Shown: positions 19,626 through 29,959, counted from the stretch's first letter. The stretch: DNA of 64,000 nt from Streptomyces goshikiensis (GCF_014650555.1 NZ_BMVE01000002.1:806001-870000); one strand, 5' to 3'. The notes: a model not told the origin generated them from the sequence alone. Program-made: numbers and translations.

Positions 19626-19652
19626 GCACATAAGGTCCGCGTTATGGTGTGC
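19626..19652. promoter_or_regulatory. Candidate LysR operator between peptidase and lysR
   Basis: An imperfect dyad GCACATAA-N8-TTATGGTGTGC, with perfect inner arms ATAA-N8-TTAT (19630-19645), sits 28 bases upstream of the LysR start and 100 bases from the peptidase start. LysR proteins usually bind such interrupted dyads between divergent genes. Placement fits; binding is inferred. Confidence 0.4.
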
Positions 19653-19679
19653 TCGGGTCACGCTGCGTAAGCTGCCCGG

Positions 19680-20642
19680 ATGCAGCTGGAGTTGAGACAT
19701 CTGCAAGCCGTCTGCCAGATAGCGGAAGTCGGCAGTCTGGGCGGCGCGGCACGGCGCCTGGGGGTCTCCCAGCCCGCGCTCTCCGCCCAGCTGCGCCGGA
19801 TCGAACGGGTCACGGGAGGCGAGCTGTTCGTCCGCGGCCGGCACGGGGTGGAGCCCACCCCGCTGGGCCAGTTCGTCCTCGCCAAGGCGCGCCGGGTGCT
19901 CAGCGAGATGGACGCCCTCGGGGCGGAGACCCGCGCCATGGCGACCGACGCCGCCCCGCTGCGGCTCGGCTGCATCCTGCTCGTGCTGATCGACGACCTG
20001 GTCGCGCGGACCGACCTCACCCTCTCCGGGCGGGAGATCACCGTGGACGTCGAGCATTCGGTGACCTCGCTGGTACGGATGCTCGGCGCGGGCCGGTACG
20101 ACGTCGTCGTGTACGGGGAGGTCAACGACCACGAGGTCGCGGTGCCCCAGGGAGCCCAGGCCCGGACCCTGGTCCCCAAGGAGCCGTTCTGCATCCGGAT
20201 GTCCACCCGCCACCCCCTCGCGGGCCGGGAGGTCCTCGACCTCGCCGATCTGGCCGACGAGCAGTGGATGACCCTCGTCGAGGACGACGACGGCGGCCCC
20301 GAGGCCCTGGTCGAGGCCTGCGCGAAGGCCGGGTTCGTGCCCTCGCTGCGCTACCGGATCACCGACCGCAAGATGCGCCACGACCTGGTCGCGGCGGGCC
20401 GCGCGATCTCGCTCACCCAGCCCACCGCCCCGGGGGTGGAGGGCACCGTGATGCGCCCGCTGCTGGGTACCCCCATCACGGGCCGCATCCGCCTCGCCTG
20501 GAACCGCTCGGCGGTCTCCGCGCCGCAGGCTGAGCTCCTGTACCGGGCGGCCGCCGGGGCGTACCTCGCCAACGTCGACAACAACCCGTTCCACCGCGCC
20601 TGGTGGGACGCCCACCCGGAGGCGCACCCGCGGCTGGACTGA
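19680..20642 (+). CDS. LysR-family transcriptional regulator
   Basis: The 320-aa protein has a LysR helix-turn-helix at residues 1-60 ([19 protein letters not shown].., [14 protein letters not shown]) and an effector domain to about 300. It is divergent from the M4-M28 peptidase, 153 bp apart. Streptomyces secreted metalloprotease genes are known to be activated by divergently transcribed LysR proteins (SnpR with snpA), so activation of the neighbouring peptidase is likely. The C-terminal end is His/Pro/Trp-rich. Confidence 0.93.
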   Translation: MQLELRHLQAVCQIAEVGSLGGAARRLGVSQPALSAQLRRIERVTGGELFVRGRHGVEPTPLGQFVLAKARRVLSEMDALGAETRAMATDAAPLRLGCILLVLIDDLVARTDLTLSGREITVDVEHSVTSLVRMLGAGRYDVVVYGEVNDHEVAVPQGAQARTLVPKEPFCIRMSTRHPLAGREVLDLADLADEQWMTLVEDDDGGPEALVEACAKAGFVPSLRYRITDRKMRHDLVAAGRAISLTQPTAPGVEGTVMRPLLGTPITGRIRLAWNRSAVSAPQAELLYRAAAGAYLANVDNNPFHRAWWDAHPEAHPRLD

Positions 20643-20660
20643 CCACCGGCCGGGCGGGCG

Positions 20661-21278
20661 CTACGGAGCGAGCGCGACCGGCGTGTCGTCGAGGATCAGG
20701 CCGGCCACGTGGTCGGTGACCACGTCGAGGACGGCCGCCGCCGCCGTCCCGTCCCCGAGGACGAGGAAGTTCAGGGTCAGCCCGTCCGTCATCGCGGCCA
20801 GATAGCGGGCCAGCACCGGAACGGGCACGCGGAGCTCGAAGTTCCCGCCGCGCCGCAGCTGCTCGATGAGCTCGGCGTAGGTCGTGGAGTACAGCTCGTA
20901 CTGCCGGCGCGCCAGGTGCTCGAACCCCGGCTGGCGCAGCGCGTACTGGGTGAGCTCGTAGGTGAGCATGTGCTCTTCGGGGTGGGCCACCACATGGTCC
21001 CAGTACGCCTGGAAACCGGCCCGGACCGTCTCCCGCAGGGTCGCCCGCGGCCGGATCGCCTCCTTGGCCAGTGACACGGAGTGGTCGGCGATCGTGGTGA
21101 TGACCGACTCCAGCAGGGCCTGCTTGGAGTCGAAGCAGTAGTGGAAGACGCTCAGCGACACGCCCGCCTCGGCGGCGATCGACCGGGTGGTCGTCCTGGC
21201 GACGCCGTCGCGGGTCATCGCCCGGATCGCCGCCTCGGTCAACTGCCGGCGCCGCTCGGCCGACGGCATCCGTGCCAT
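20661..21278 (-). CDS. TetR-family transcriptional regulator
   Basis: The 205-aa protein starts at ATG 21278 with AGGGAA 5 bases ahead. It has an N-terminal helix-turn-helix (about 10-55; AEAGVSLSVFHYCFDSKQAL) typical of BetI/TetR-type regulators, then a helical ligand domain of the TetR_C type. It lies 64 bp downstream of the hydrolase gene on the same strand, but a strong terminator separates them, so it probably has its own promoter. The target is unknown; the hydrolase gene with an inverted repeat at its start is a candidate. Confidence 0.9.
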   Translation of the reverse strand: MARMPSAERRRQLTEAAIRAMTRDGVARTTTRSIAAEAGVSLSVFHYCFDSKQALLESVITTIADHSVSLAKEAIRPRATLRETVRAGFQAYWDHVVAHPEEHMLTYELTQYALRQPGFEHLARRQYELYSTTYAELIEQLRRGGNFELRVPVPVLARYLAAMTDGLTLNFLVLGDGTAAAAVLDVVTDHVAGLILDDTPVALAP

Positions 21279-21300
21279 ACGTGTTCCCTTCGGTCCGCGT

Positions 21301-21336
21301 GCGGGGCGGGCGGCCGTCCCCGGCCGCCCGCCCCGC
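21301..21336 (-). terminator. Strong terminator after hydrolase gene
   Basis: A perfect 15-bp stem (GCGGGGCGGGCGGCC / GGCCGCCCGCCCCGC) with a 6-base loop, 5 bases past the stop of the minus-strand gene that ends at 21342. Confidence 0.8.
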
Positions 21337-21341
21337 CGCCG

Positions 21342-23402
21342 TCAGCTGCTGTAGACGCCGACCTCGTGCAGGGAGTAGCCCCACTTGGTGCCGCGCTGCA
21401 CCCCGTGGATCCGTACGTGACGGGCCGTGATGCCGGTGAACCGTGCCGTGTCCAGGCCGCCGTCACCCGTGGTCGTGGACCACGCGGTCTGCCAGTTAGT
21501 GCCGTCGGTCGAGACCTCGATACGGTACGCCTTCCCGTACGCGGCCTCCCAGTCCAGGGTGACGCGCGAGACCAGGTTCGCGGATCCGAGGTCGATCTGG
21601 AGCCACTGGTCGTCGCTCCAGTTGCTGGCCCAGCGGGAGCCCGTGTTGCCGTCCACCGCCCTGCCCGGGGCGTAACTCGTGAACGGGTTCCACTCCGAGG
21701 AGCTGGCGGAGGCGGCCGCGCCCGCCGCCAGGTTCACCCCGGCCTTGTGCTTCTCCGAGGCCCCCCAGGTGCGGAGGTAGGACTCCGCGCCCCGGAACAG
21801 GTCGTCCACGACGCCCTGCCCGCCGACGAGGCGGATGTCCTCGATCCAGTCCGGCACCATGCCGTAGTGCGAGGCGCCGTCGGTGTTGAAGTCCCAGGTG
21901 CGCTGGCCAGTGGTCTGCTTGTCGATGACGGAACCGCCGTCGACGCTGCGGAAGGGGTACTGCACCGCGTTCGGGGCGGTCGCCCCACGCGGGCCCGGCC
22001 AGCCGCCGACGCCGTTCATGTCGGTGCCGTAGCCGTACCCGACGCCGTACTTGTCGCGCAGCGCGTCCGTGCGCTTGGCCTCCGCGCTGAACGCCTCGGA
22101 ACCGTTCATGTACTGGGCGGCGAACCCGCCGAGCTTGTACAGCCGCTCCAGCCAGTCCATGTCCATCCAGCTGTGCGAGGAGATCACACCCGGGTACGAC
22201 TCGGACTCCAGGATGTCGAAGGCCCGGCCCGCGGCCTTGACGCTCATGTGGTCGACTTCCAGCATCATCTTGCGTTTCATCATGCCGCGCACCGCGTACT
22301 CACCGAGGTCGGTCAGACCGCGGGTGTTGCACTGGGCGCCCGAGGCGTACTGGGGCACCGCGACCCCCGCCGGAAGCTCCTTCTGCGCCGCGGGCGCCGC
22401 CGCGAGGCCGATGGGGTTGTCGTGCTGCGGGCCCTTGCACTGCTCCGTCTGCCAGAAGGTGCCGGTCGACAGGAACTGGCCCACGTTGATCGCCGTACCG
22501 AGGGCGCCTCCGTCGAAGCGGACCCCGCACAGGGCGTTGTCGAACTTGTGGCACAGGAACATGCTGCGGACGCCGAGCCGGTGCAGCTCGTCGAGCCCCC
22601 GGTCGATGTCGGCCTTGGAACACTGCGAGACGTCCAGGATCATCTTGCAGCCGAACGGCTCGGAGGTCTCGACGCCCAGGATCACCGCCAGCTTGCCCTG
22701 CGCGATGACCTCGCGGGCCTGCGCGGAGTCGGTGACGATCCGGAACCAGCCCTTGCCCGTGCCGCCGTACATCTTGTCGACGTACGCCTGCATGTCGTAC
22801 GTCTTCTGCGCCTGGAGCCGGATGGAGGTCATCTCGTCGCAGGAGCGGTCCTTGAAGAAGTAGACCGAGCAGATCACCCCGTTGGTGACGAGGTCGTTGA
22901 CGAGCACGCGCTGACCGCCGCGCCAGGCCCGCTCGATCCAGGCGTAGTAGTTCTGCTGGTGGGTCAGGGAGTCATGGGCGGGCCAGTCCTTGAAGGTCGG
23001 CCAGCCGTCGGGGTCGTGCTTGCCGTCCCCGCCCTTGGTGATGAAGTCGAAGACCGCGAGGGAGCCGTCGGGGTAGTGCTCCGGACAGTCCTTGAGGGCG
23101 TCCGCCACCCCGAGCTCGGAGAAGGCCTTGCCGCAGATGAGCCGGCCGCCGAAGCCCTCGTTGGACATGATGTGGTCGTGGGCGTCGACGAAGCCGCGTA
23201 CCTGTCCCTGGGAGTCGGTGCCCTTGAAGGGCTCGCCCGTCACATTGATCTGGGAGTCGGGGGCGGGCCGGGCGGCCGGGTTCCACCAGCCGGGATCGGC
23301 CGCCGAGGCACCGGGCGCGGGGCCGAGCGCCATCGCCACCATGCCGAGGAGTAAGACCAGGAGCGCGAGTGGTCGGCGCCTGCCGTGCGGGTGAGGGGTC
23401 AT
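21342..23402 (-). CDS. Secreted metal-dependent hydrolase (peptidase M19/amidohydrolase-like) with discoidin domain
   Basis: The 686-aa protein has a Sec signal peptide (residues 1-34, ending ASA-AD). The main domain (about 60-540) is a TIM-barrel-like hydrolase: an early HxH-like site (DAHDHIM), then GVETSEP, VDHMS, ISSHSW and YGTDMNG, resembling renal-dipeptidase/M19 and amidohydrolase metal ligands. Several Cys residues suggest disulfides outside the cell. The C-terminal 140 or so residues form an F5/8 type C (discoidin, CBM32-like) domain that usually binds sugars (WASNWSDDQWLQIDLG, ending VHEVGVYSS-like). It could hydrolyse peptides, D-amino-acid dipeptides or another amide on a polysaccharide surface. 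The substrate is unknown. Confidence 0.85.
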   Translation of the reverse strand: MTPHPHGRRRPLALLVLLLGMVAMALGPAPGASAADPGWWNPAARPAPDSQINVTGEPFKGTDSQGQVRGFVDAHDHIMSNEGFGGRLICGKAFSELGVADALKDCPEHYPDGSLAVFDFITKGGDGKHDPDGWPTFKDWPAHDSLTHQQNYYAWIERAWRGGQRVLVNDLVTNGVICSVYFFKDRSCDEMTSIRLQAQKTYDMQAYVDKMYGGTGKGWFRIVTDSAQAREVIAQGKLAVILGVETSEPFGCKMILDVSQCSKADIDRGLDELHRLGVRSMFLCHKFDNALCGVRFDGGALGTAINVGQFLSTGTFWQTEQCKGPQHDNPIGLAAAPAAQKELPAGVAVPQYASGAQCNTRGLTDLGEYAVRGMMKRKMMLEVDHMSVKAAGRAFDILESESYPGVISSHSWMDMDWLERLYKLGGFAAQYMNGSEAFSAEAKRTDALRDKYGVGYGYGTDMNGVGGWPGPRGATAPNAVQYPFRSVDGGSVIDKQTTGQRTWDFNTDGASHYGMVPDWIEDIRLVGGQGVVDDLFRGAESYLRTWGASEKHKAGVNLAAGAAASASSSEWNPFTSYAPGRAVDGNTGSRWASNWSDDQWLQIDLGSANLVSRVTLDWEAAYGKAYRIEVSTDGTNWQTAWSTTTGDGGLDTARFTGITARHVRIHGVQRGTKWGYSLHEVGVYSS

Positions 23403-23403
23403 G

Positions 23404-23421
23404 GTCGAGGAGAATCTCGAC
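23404..23421. promoter_or_regulatory. Inverted repeat at the hydrolase gene start
   Basis: A perfect GTCGAG-N6-CTCGAC repeat begins 2 bases upstream of the ATG at 23402 and occupies the place of a ribosome site, which is otherwise missing. It could be an operator or an RNA hairpin limiting translation. Confidence 0.35.
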
Positions 23422-23574
23422 TGTCGCGTGCAGAGTCAATAGTCCGGGACAGATGACCTGAAGACTCCTGGACAACACGGCCCGGACACCCGGCGTGAGC
23501 GCGATGTGACATGGGCGTAAGGAACGGTTGCTACGGTCGGCGAGCGCGATCCGATCATGAGAGGAACCCGCCCC

Positions 23575-26500
23575 GTGGCCCTACCGGATTCCTTGGCCGG
23601 CACCGCACAGGTGCGGACCGTCTGCTCGTACTGCGGCGTCGGATGCGGCATGCTCCTGGACGTCGCGAGGGGCGCCGACGGCAGGCGCACGGTCCTGCGG
23701 GCGACCGGGGACAAGGCCCACCCCGCCAACCACGGCCGGCTGTGCACCAAGGGCGCCACCACCGCCGACATGCTCGCGGCGCCCGGACGCCTGACCACCG
23801 CACTGCTGCGCGCCGAGCGGGACGAGGAGCCGCGCCCGGTCTCCGCGGACGACGCGATCGCCGAGACGGCCCGGCGCCTGCGGGCCGTCGTGGACGAGCA
23901 CGGGCCCGACGCGATCGCCTTCTACGTGTCCGGGCAGATGAGCCTGGAGGCGCAGTACCTCGCCAACAAACTGGCCAAGGGGTTCGTCCGCACCAACCAG
24001 ATCGAGTCAAATTCGCGGCTGTGCATGGCCAGCGCCGGCACCGGCTACAAGCTGTCGCTCGGCGCCGACGGGCCGCCCGGCTCGTACGAGGACCTCGACC
24101 GGGCGGACGTCTTCCTGGTCATCGGCTCCAACATGGCCGACTGCCACCCCGTCCTCTTCCTGCGCATGATGGAACGGGTCCGGGCGGGCGCGAAGCTGAT
24201 CGTCGTCGACCCGCGCCGCACTGCCACCGCAGACAAGGCCGACCTCTTCCTGCCGGTCCGCCCCGGAACCGACCTCGCGCTGCTCAACGGACTGCTCCAC
24301 CTGCTCGTCGAGAACGGGCACACCGACCCCGCCTTCATCGCCGCGCACACCGAGGGCTGGGAGGAGATGCCCGCCTTCCTCGCCGACTACCCGCCCGCCG
24401 CCGTCGCCGAGACCACCGGGATACCCGAGGCCGACCTGCGCACGGCGGCCGAGTGGATCGGGCGGGCGGGGGAGTGGACGAGCTGCTGGACGATGGGGCT
24501 CAACCAGTCCACCCACGGCACCTGGAACACCAACGCGCTGATCAACCTCCACCTGGCGACGGGCGCGATCTGCCGGCCCGGCAGCGGCCCCTTCTCCCTC
24601 ACCGGACAGCCCAACGCCATGGGCGGCCGCGAGATGGGCTACATGGGCCCCGGCCTGCCGGGGCAGCGCTCGGTACTGGTCGACGGGGACCGCGCGTTCA
24701 CCGAGGAGCTGTGGGGACTGGAGCCGGGGGCCCTGCGCGCCGACGGCTCCGGGCAGGGCACCGTCGAGATGTTCCGGCGGCTCGCGGACGGCGAGATCAA
24801 GGCCTGCTGGATCATCTGCACCAACCCCGTCGCCTCGGTCGCCAACCGCAAGACCGTGATCGAGGGCCTGGAGGCCGCCGAGTTCGTCATCACCCAGGAC
24901 GCCTTCGCCGAGACCGAGACCAACGCCTACGCCGACGTCGTCCTGCCGGCCGCCCTGTGGACCGAGACCGAGGGCGTCATGGTCAACAGCGAGCGCAGCC
25001 TCACCCTCGCCAGGGCCGCCGCCGACCCGCCCGGCGAGGCCCTGGCCGACTGGCGCATCATCGCCCGCGTCGCCTGCGCGATGGGCTACGCCGACGCCTT
25101 CACCTACGACAGCGCCGAGCAGGTCTTCGAGGAGCTCAAGGGCGCCGCCAACCCCAAGACCGGCTACGACCTGCGCGGAGTCTCCTACGAGCGGCTGCGC
25201 GCCACCCCCGTCCAGTGGCCGGCCGCCACCGGCGACGGCCCGGACCGCAACCCGATCCGCTACGTGGACGACGAAGCCGCCGGGCCGGTGTTCCCGACGG
25301 CGAGCGGCCGCGCCGTCTTCTTCGCCCGCCCGCACATCCCGCCCGCCGAGATGCCGGACGACGAGTTCCCGTACGTCCTCAACACCGGGCGGCTGCCGCA
25401 CCAGTGGCACACCCTGACCAAGACGGGGAAGGTCGCCAAGCTCAACAAGCTCAACCCCGAACCGTTCGTGGAGCTCCACCCGCAGGACGCGCGGGCCCTG
25501 GGCGTCGATGACGGCGACGCCGTGGAGGTGGCCTCCCGGCGCGGCCGGGCCGTGCTGCCCGCGCTGGTCACCGACCGGGTGCGGCCGGGGTGCTGCTTCG
25601 CGCCGTTCCACTGGAACGACCTCTTCGGCGAGTACCTGAGCATCAACGCCGTGACCAGCGACGCCGTCGATCCGCTGTCCTTCCAGCCCGAGTTCAAGGT
25701 CTGCGCGGTGACGCTGACGAAGGTCGCCACCGGGGTCACGGCGGACCGCGCGCCGGCCGTGGGGGTCGCGGCGGCGGGCGCCCTGGGCGCCGTGGGCGCC
25801 GGTGCGGCCGCGGGCCCGCCGTCCGGCGCCGTCGCCGCGGCGGCCGCGCTCGGCATCGAGACCGGGCCGCCGCCGGTCCTCGCCGCGCACGAACGCCAGT
25901 ACCTGACCGGCTTCCTCGCCGGACTGGAATCGGGCCTGCCGGGCGTTCCCGTACTGCCGTCCGGCGCGCCGCTGCGCGAGGAGCACGCCCGCTGGGTCAA
26001 CGGCGTGCTCGCCGGGTTGTACTCGCGGGCCGCGCAGCCCGCCGCGGGGGAGCGCGCCGCCGCCGAGACCGGTACCGGGCGCGAGGTCGCGGTGCTGTGG
26101 GCCTCGCAGACCGGCAACGCCGAGGAGTTCGCCGCCGCCGCCGTCCGGGAGCTCACCGCCGCCGGGCACCGGGCCGCGCTCCTCGACATGGACGCCACCC
26201 ATCCCGGCGCCCTCCCCGACTCCGCCGACCTCCTCGTCATCACCAGCACCTTCGGCGACGGTGACGCCCCCGACAACGGCGCCGCCTTCTGGGACGCGCT
26301 GGCCGCCGCCGACTCACCCCGCCTGGATGGCCGCCACTACGCCGTGCTCGCCTTCGGGGACTCCTCGTACAGCGACTTCTGCGGACACGGCCGGCGCCTG
26401 GACGAACGCCTCGGCGAGCTGGGCGGCGTCCGCCTGGCCCCCCGTACGGACTGCGAACCCGACTACGAGGCCTCGGCGGCCGCGTGGCTGGAGCAGGTGC

Positions 26501-27777
26501 TGGCCTCCCTGCGGGGCGTGGCCGGGGCGGCGCCGGGCCGGGCCGGGACACCGGCTCCCCGGGCGGCCGGGGCGGCCGGGGCCGCTGCGGGGCCCGCTGC
26601 CGGGCCCGGGCCGCGCGGGCCGGCGCCCGTCACCGCCCGCCTCGTCGGCAACCGGCTGCTCAGCCTGCCCGGCTCCGCCAAGGAGGTCCGCCGGTTCACC
26701 TTCGACATCGGTGACGGCGAGAGCCCGCTCCGCTACGAGGCGGGGGACGCGCTCGGCATCCACCCCGTCAACGCGCCCGGCCTCGTCGCCGAATGGCTCG
26801 CGGTCACCGGAACCGATCCGGCCGCCGAGGTGCACCCCGGCGGCCGGACCGGCGCCGGCGGAACCGGCGGGACCGGCGGAACCGGTCCCGGCGCGGTGAC
26901 CTGGGCCGAGGCGCTGCGCCACCACCTCGACATCACGAAGATCACCCCCGGTCTGATCCGCTTCCTCGCCGAACGCGGCGGCGACCACGGACTGCGCCGG
27001 CTGCTGCGCACGGACAACAAGGACTGCCTCGCCCAGTGGTGCTGGGGCCGCCAGGCCGTGGACGCGGTGGCCGAGTTCCCCGTACGCGCCGCGGCTCACG
27101 AGTGGGCCGAGGTGCTCGGGCGGCTCCAACCGCGCCTGTACTCCATCTCGTCCAGCCCGCTCACCGATCCGCACCAGGTCTCCCTGACCGTCTCCGTCGT
27201 GCGGTACGAGAACCTCTCCGGCCGCCCCCGCCAGGGCGTCTGCTCGCCCTTCCTCGCCGACGCCGAGGAAGGAGCCTCCGTCCCCGTCTTCGTCCGGCGC
27301 TCCCCGGCCTTCCGGCCGCCGGCCGACCCGGCCACCCCCATGATCATGGTCGGGCCCGGTACCGGGGTGGCCCCGTTCCTGGGCTTCCTCGAAGAACGCC
27401 GCGCGCGCGGCCACCGCGCCCCCAACTGGCTGTTCTTCGGGGAGCAGCACCGCGCGACCGAGTTCTACTACGAGGAGGAGCTGACCGCCCTGCGCGCGGA
27501 CGGCACCCTCACCCGCCTCGACACCGCCTTCTCCCGCGACCAGCGCGTCAAGGTCTACGTCCAGGACCGGATGCGCGAGCACGGACCGCTGCTGTGGTCC
27601 TGGCTCCGCGACGGGGCCCACTTCTACGTCTGTGGGGACGCCTCCCGGATGGCCAAGGACGTCGACGGGGCGCTGCGCGAGATCGCGCGCGTCCACGGCG
27701 GCCTGACCGAGGCCGAGGCCGCCGTGTTCGTCAAACAGCTCGCCGCCGACAAGCGCTACGTCCGCGACGTGTACTGA
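23575..27777 (+). CDS. Bifunctional nitrate reductase/sulfite reductase-type flavoprotein fusion
   Basis: The protein is 1,400 aa from a GTG at 23575, chosen because GAGGA lies 9 bases upstream; the ATG at 23557 lacks a ribosome site. The first 720 or so residues are a molybdopterin oxidoreductase of the assimilatory nitrate reductase/formate dehydrogenase type, with [4Fe-4S] ligands C17, C20, C24 and C57. After an Ala/Gly linker come a flavodoxin domain (about 836-985, [10 protein letters not shown]), a second Ala/Pro linker, and a ferredoxin-NADP reductase-like unit with the FAD motif RLYSISSSP (about 1186) and the NADP motif GPGTGVAPF (about 1258). It ends KRYVRDVY, like CysJ. Electrons can pass from NADPH through FAD and FMN to Fe-S and Mo in one chain. 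The role is assimilatory nitrate reduction in the cytoplasm; no nitrite reductase or transporter is nearby. A Gly-Thr repeat lies at about 1091-1105. Confidence 0.94.
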   Translation: MALPDSLAGTAQVRTVCSYCGVGCGMLLDVARGADGRRTVLRATGDKAHPANHGRLCTKGATTADMLAAPGRLTTALLRAERDEEPRPVSADDAIAETARRLRAVVDEHGPDAIAFYVSGQMSLEAQYLANKLAKGFVRTNQIESNSRLCMASAGTGYKLSLGADGPPGSYEDLDRADVFLVIGSNMADCHPVLFLRMMERVRAGAKLIVVDPRRTATADKADLFLPVRPGTDLALLNGLLHLLVENGHTDPAFIAAHTEGWEEMPAFLADYPPAAVAETTGIPEADLRTAAEWIGRAGEWTSCWTMGLNQSTHGTWNTNALINLHLATGAICRPGSGPFSLTGQPNAMGGREMGYMGPGLPGQRSVLVDGDRAFTEELWGLEPGALRADGSGQGTVEMFRRLADGEIKACWIICTNPVASVANRKTVIEGLEAAEFVITQDAFAETETNAYADVVLPAALWTETEGVMVNSERSLTLARAAADPPGEALADWRIIARVACAMGYADAFTYDSAEQVFEELKGAANPKTGYDLRGVSYERLRATPVQWPAATGDGPDRNPIRYVDDEAAGPVFPTASGRAVFFARPHIPPAEMPDDEFPYVLNTGRLPHQWHTLTKTGKVAKLNKLNPEPFVELHPQDARALGVDDGDAVEVASRRGRAVLPALVTDRVRPGCCFAPFHWNDLFGEYLSINAVTSDAVDPLSFQPEFKVCAVTLTKVATGVTADRAPAVGVAAAGALGAVGAGAAAGPPSGAVAAAAALGIETGPPPVLAAHERQYLTGFLAGLESGLPGVPVLPSGAPLREEHARWVNGVLAGLYSRAAQPAAGERAAAETGTGREVAVLWASQTGNAEEFAAAAVRELTAAGHRAALLDMDATHPGALPDSADLLVITSTFGDGDAPDNGAAFWDALAAADSPRLDGRHYAVLAFGDSSYSDFCGHGRRLDERLGELGGVRLAPRTDCEPDYEASAAAWLEQVLASLRGVAGAAPGRAGTPAPRAAGAAGAAAGPAAGPGPRGPAPVTARLVGNRLLSLPGSAKEVRRFTFDIGDGESPLRYEAGDALGIHPVNAPGLVAEWLAVTGTDPAAEVHPGGRTGAGGTGGTGGTGPGAVTWAEALRHHLDITKITPGLIRFLAERGGDHGLRRLLRTDNKDCLAQWCWGRQAVDAVAEFPVRAAAHEWAEVLGRLQPRLYSISSSPLTDPHQVSLTVSVVRYENLSGRPRQGVCSPFLADAEEGASVPVFVRRSPAFRPPADPATPMIMVGPGTGVAPFLGFLEERRARGHRAPNWLFFGEQHRATEFYYEEELTALRADGTLTRLDTAFSRDQRVKVYVQDRMREHGPLLWSWLRDGAHFYVCGDASRMAKDVDGALREIARVHGGLTEAEAAVFVKQLAADKRYVRDVY

Positions 27778-27793
27778 CGGCGGCCGCCGTCAG
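27774..27793. terminator. Palindromic terminator shared by two convergent stops
   Basis: A perfect 20-bp palindrome (CTGACGGCGG / CCGCCGTCAG) contains the TGA stops of both the nitrate reductase (27775-27777) and the aminotransferase (27790-27792, minus strand). A hairpin needs a few central bases as a loop, so the stem would be about 8 bp. Confidence 0.5.
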
Positions 27794-28980
27794 CAGGTCC
27801 GTTCGAGGACTCCCGCGATGCCCCGCGCCAGGCAGGTGATCCGGTCCGCCGGCAGGCCCGCGATGTTGATCCGGCCCGCGGTCGTGCCGTAGATGGCGAA
27901 CTCGCCGCGCAGCCGGACCATCTGCTCCGCGGAGAGCGGCAGCATCGAGAACATGCCCTTCTGGCGTGCCAGCGACGCCGCCTGGATGTCCCAGCCGAGG
28001 GCGCCCAGGCGCGCGGCCAGGCCGGCCCGGTTGGCCTCGATCCGCCCCCGCATGGCGTCGAGTTCGGTCCGCCAGGCGGTCCGCAGCCCGTCGTCCTCCA
28101 AAATGGCCGTCACCACGGCGGCGCCGTGCTCCGGAGGCATCGAGTACAGCGTCCGGGCGGCGTTCTGCAGCGCCGTCTCGACGTGCCGCAGCGACTGGCG
28201 GGACGCGCCGAGCACGACCGCGCACCCGGTGCGGTCGCTGTAGAGGCCGAAGTTCTTCGAGCAGCTGATGGCGATGAGCATCTCCGGCACCCGCTCCGCG
28301 AGCATCCGGGTGGCCGCCAGGTCCGCTTCGAGGCCGTCGCCGAGCCCGTGGTAGGCGAGGTCGACGAACGGAACCCAGCCCTCCAGGGCGGCGAGGGAGG
28401 CCAGTGCCTCCCAGGTCCGTGCGTCCGGGTCCACCCCGCTGGGGTTGTGGCAGCAGCCCTGGAGCAGGACGACGTCGTCGCGGCGGGCGCCCGTGAGGTC
28501 GCGCAGCATGCCCTCCGCGTCGGAACGGCCCTCGGAGTCGAGCCAGCCGTACGTACGCACCTTCAGCCCGGCGGCCTCCAGGATCGGCCGGTGGTTGACG
28601 TAGGCGGGGTCGCTGATCCACACGGTCGTGCCCGGGCGGGTCCGGCAGATCAGATCGGCCAGCAGCCGCAGCGCGCCGCTGCCCGCGACGGTCTGGACGG
28701 CCACGGCCCGCTCGGAGGCCCCGCCGTCGCCCAGGACCATCGACAGCATCGCCCGGTTGAAGGCGGTGTTGCCGGAGAGCCCGCGGTACTCCTTGGAGAC
28801 GGAACGCTGCGCCAGCCGTATCTCGGCCTCGCGCACGGCCGCCATGACCGGCGTGCCGCCCGTGTGGTCGCGGTACACGCCGAGCACCAGGTTCAGCCGC
28901 TCGGGCCGCGCGTCGGCGCCGAACGCCTCGGTCAGGTCCCACAGCGGATCGACGGGCGGCGGAAGGAGGAGCTCAAGCAT
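27790..28980 (-). CDS. Aromatic/aspartate-type aminotransferase (class I, PLP)
   Basis: The 396-aa protein resembles AspC/TyrB-type class I aminotransferases: an N-terminal VLGVYRDHTGGTPVM, Tyr-rich KEYRGLSGN, the substrate pocket CCHNPSGVDP, and the PLP lysine in ISCSKNFGLYSDRTG. It transfers amino groups between an amino acid (aromatic or acidic) and 2-oxoglutarate. Its ATG overlaps the end of the exporter gene by 8 bases, so the two are translationally coupled in one operon transcribed leftwards and divergent from an Lrp/AsnC regulator. That context suggests amino-acid turnover with efflux. Confidence 0.93.
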   Translation of the reverse strand: MLELLLPPPVDPLWDLTEAFGADARPERLNLVLGVYRDHTGGTPVMAAVREAEIRLAQRSVSKEYRGLSGNTAFNRAMLSMVLGDGGASERAVAVQTVAGSGALRLLADLICRTRPGTTVWISDPAYVNHRPILEAAGLKVRTYGWLDSEGRSDAEGMLRDLTGARRDDVVLLQGCCHNPSGVDPDARTWEALASLAALEGWVPFVDLAYHGLGDGLEADLAATRMLAERVPEMLIAISCSKNFGLYSDRTGCAVVLGASRQSLRHVETALQNAARTLYSMPPEHGAAVVTAILEDDGLRTAWRTELDAMRGRIEANRAGLAARLGALGWDIQAASLARQKGMFSMLPLSAEQMVRLRGEFAIYGTTAGRINIAGLPADRITCLARGIAGVLERTC

Positions 28981-29959
28981 CTGCGGGAACCTCGGCTCGG
29001 GGGTGGGTGAGGGACCGGGGCCGGGGGCGCCGGTTGGCGAGGACGACCCCCGCGGTGATCAGGGGGACGCCGATGAGCACGGCGAGCGTCGGCGACTCGT
29101 GCAGCAGCGGGACGGCGAGCAGCACGACGGCGACCGGGCTGAGGCTGCCCACGACCGAGCTGCGCTCCGCGCCGAGCCGGCGGATGGCGAACGCGTACAG
29201 CAGACCGGCGCACAGACCGACGCCGAGCCCCTGCACCACCAGGAACAGCAGGACGTCGCCGGGCGCGGCGGAGGCGATGCCGGTGGGGAGCACGCCGGTG
29301 GCGACCAGGAGGACCATCACGGTGAACGAGGGCAGGCACAGCAGCCCGATCGAGCCCACCGGATCGAGGTCCACCTCCTTCAGCCCGACGGTGTACAGCG
29401 CCCACAGCCCGCTGGCGACGAGCAGCACCCCGGCGCCGGCCAGCACCCCGGTGTCCGGCGGGGCGACGTAGCGCCAGACGAGGGCGATCACACCGGCGGC
29501 GATCAGCGCGAGCCCGGCCACCTGGGTGCCCCGGGGCGCGGCGCGGCCACCGGCGACCATCAGCGCGGAGACGAACAGCGGCACCATGCCGGGGACGATC
29601 GAGCCGACGAACGCGGCGGAGGTCAGCGAGCCGCCGTACATCGCGGCCAGGAAGAACGGCACCCCGGCCCCGCAGATGATCTTCGCGGCGGCGGCCGGGC
29701 GCACCGCCGCGATCCGCCGGCGGCGCCGCCAGAGCGCGGGGGCCAGGACGAGGACCGGCACGCCGAAGCGGAGCAGGGCGGCGTCGGCGGGCAGCAGGGA
29801 GGAGCTGCTCAGGGCGCGGGCGCTGAGCGCGAACGCGGCCCAGATGGTCACGGTCACCAGCAGCGCCAGCATGCCGCGCGCGTGCGGGGACGGCCACGCG
29901 CGGCCCGTTTCCCGGGCGTCCGGGAGGGCAGGAGCGGGCAGGGTGTCGGGTATGGCCAA
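28973..29959 (-). CDS. EamA/DMT-family transporter
   Basis: The protein is 328 aa from a TTG start at 29959, chosen because GGAGGAG lies 5 bases upstream; a longer frame from 30055 lacks a ribosome site and would overlap the regulatory region. About ten hydrophobic helices in two EamA repeats are visible, starting near GMLALLVTVTIWAAFALS. Members of this family export amino acids or other metabolites. It is the first gene of an operon with the aminotransferase and is divergent from the Lrp-type regulator, a common arrangement for amino-acid exporters (compare BrnFE/LysE with their regulators). The substrate is unproven. Confidence 0.9.
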   Translation of the reverse strand: MAIPDTLPAPALPDARETGRAWPSPHARGMLALLVTVTIWAAFALSARALSSSSLLPADAALLRFGVPVLVLAPALWRRRRRIAAVRPAAAAKIICGAGVPFFLAAMYGGSLTSAAFVGSIVPGMVPLFVSALMVAGGRAAPRGTQVAGLALIAAGVIALVWRYVAPPDTGVLAGAGVLLVASGLWALYTVGLKEVDLDPVGSIGLLCLPSFTVMVLLVATGVLPTGIASAAPGDVLLFLVVQGLGVGLCAGLLYAFAIRRLGAERSSVVGSLSPVAVVLLAVPLLHESPTLAVLIGVPLITAGVVLANRRPRPRSLTHPRAEVPADA

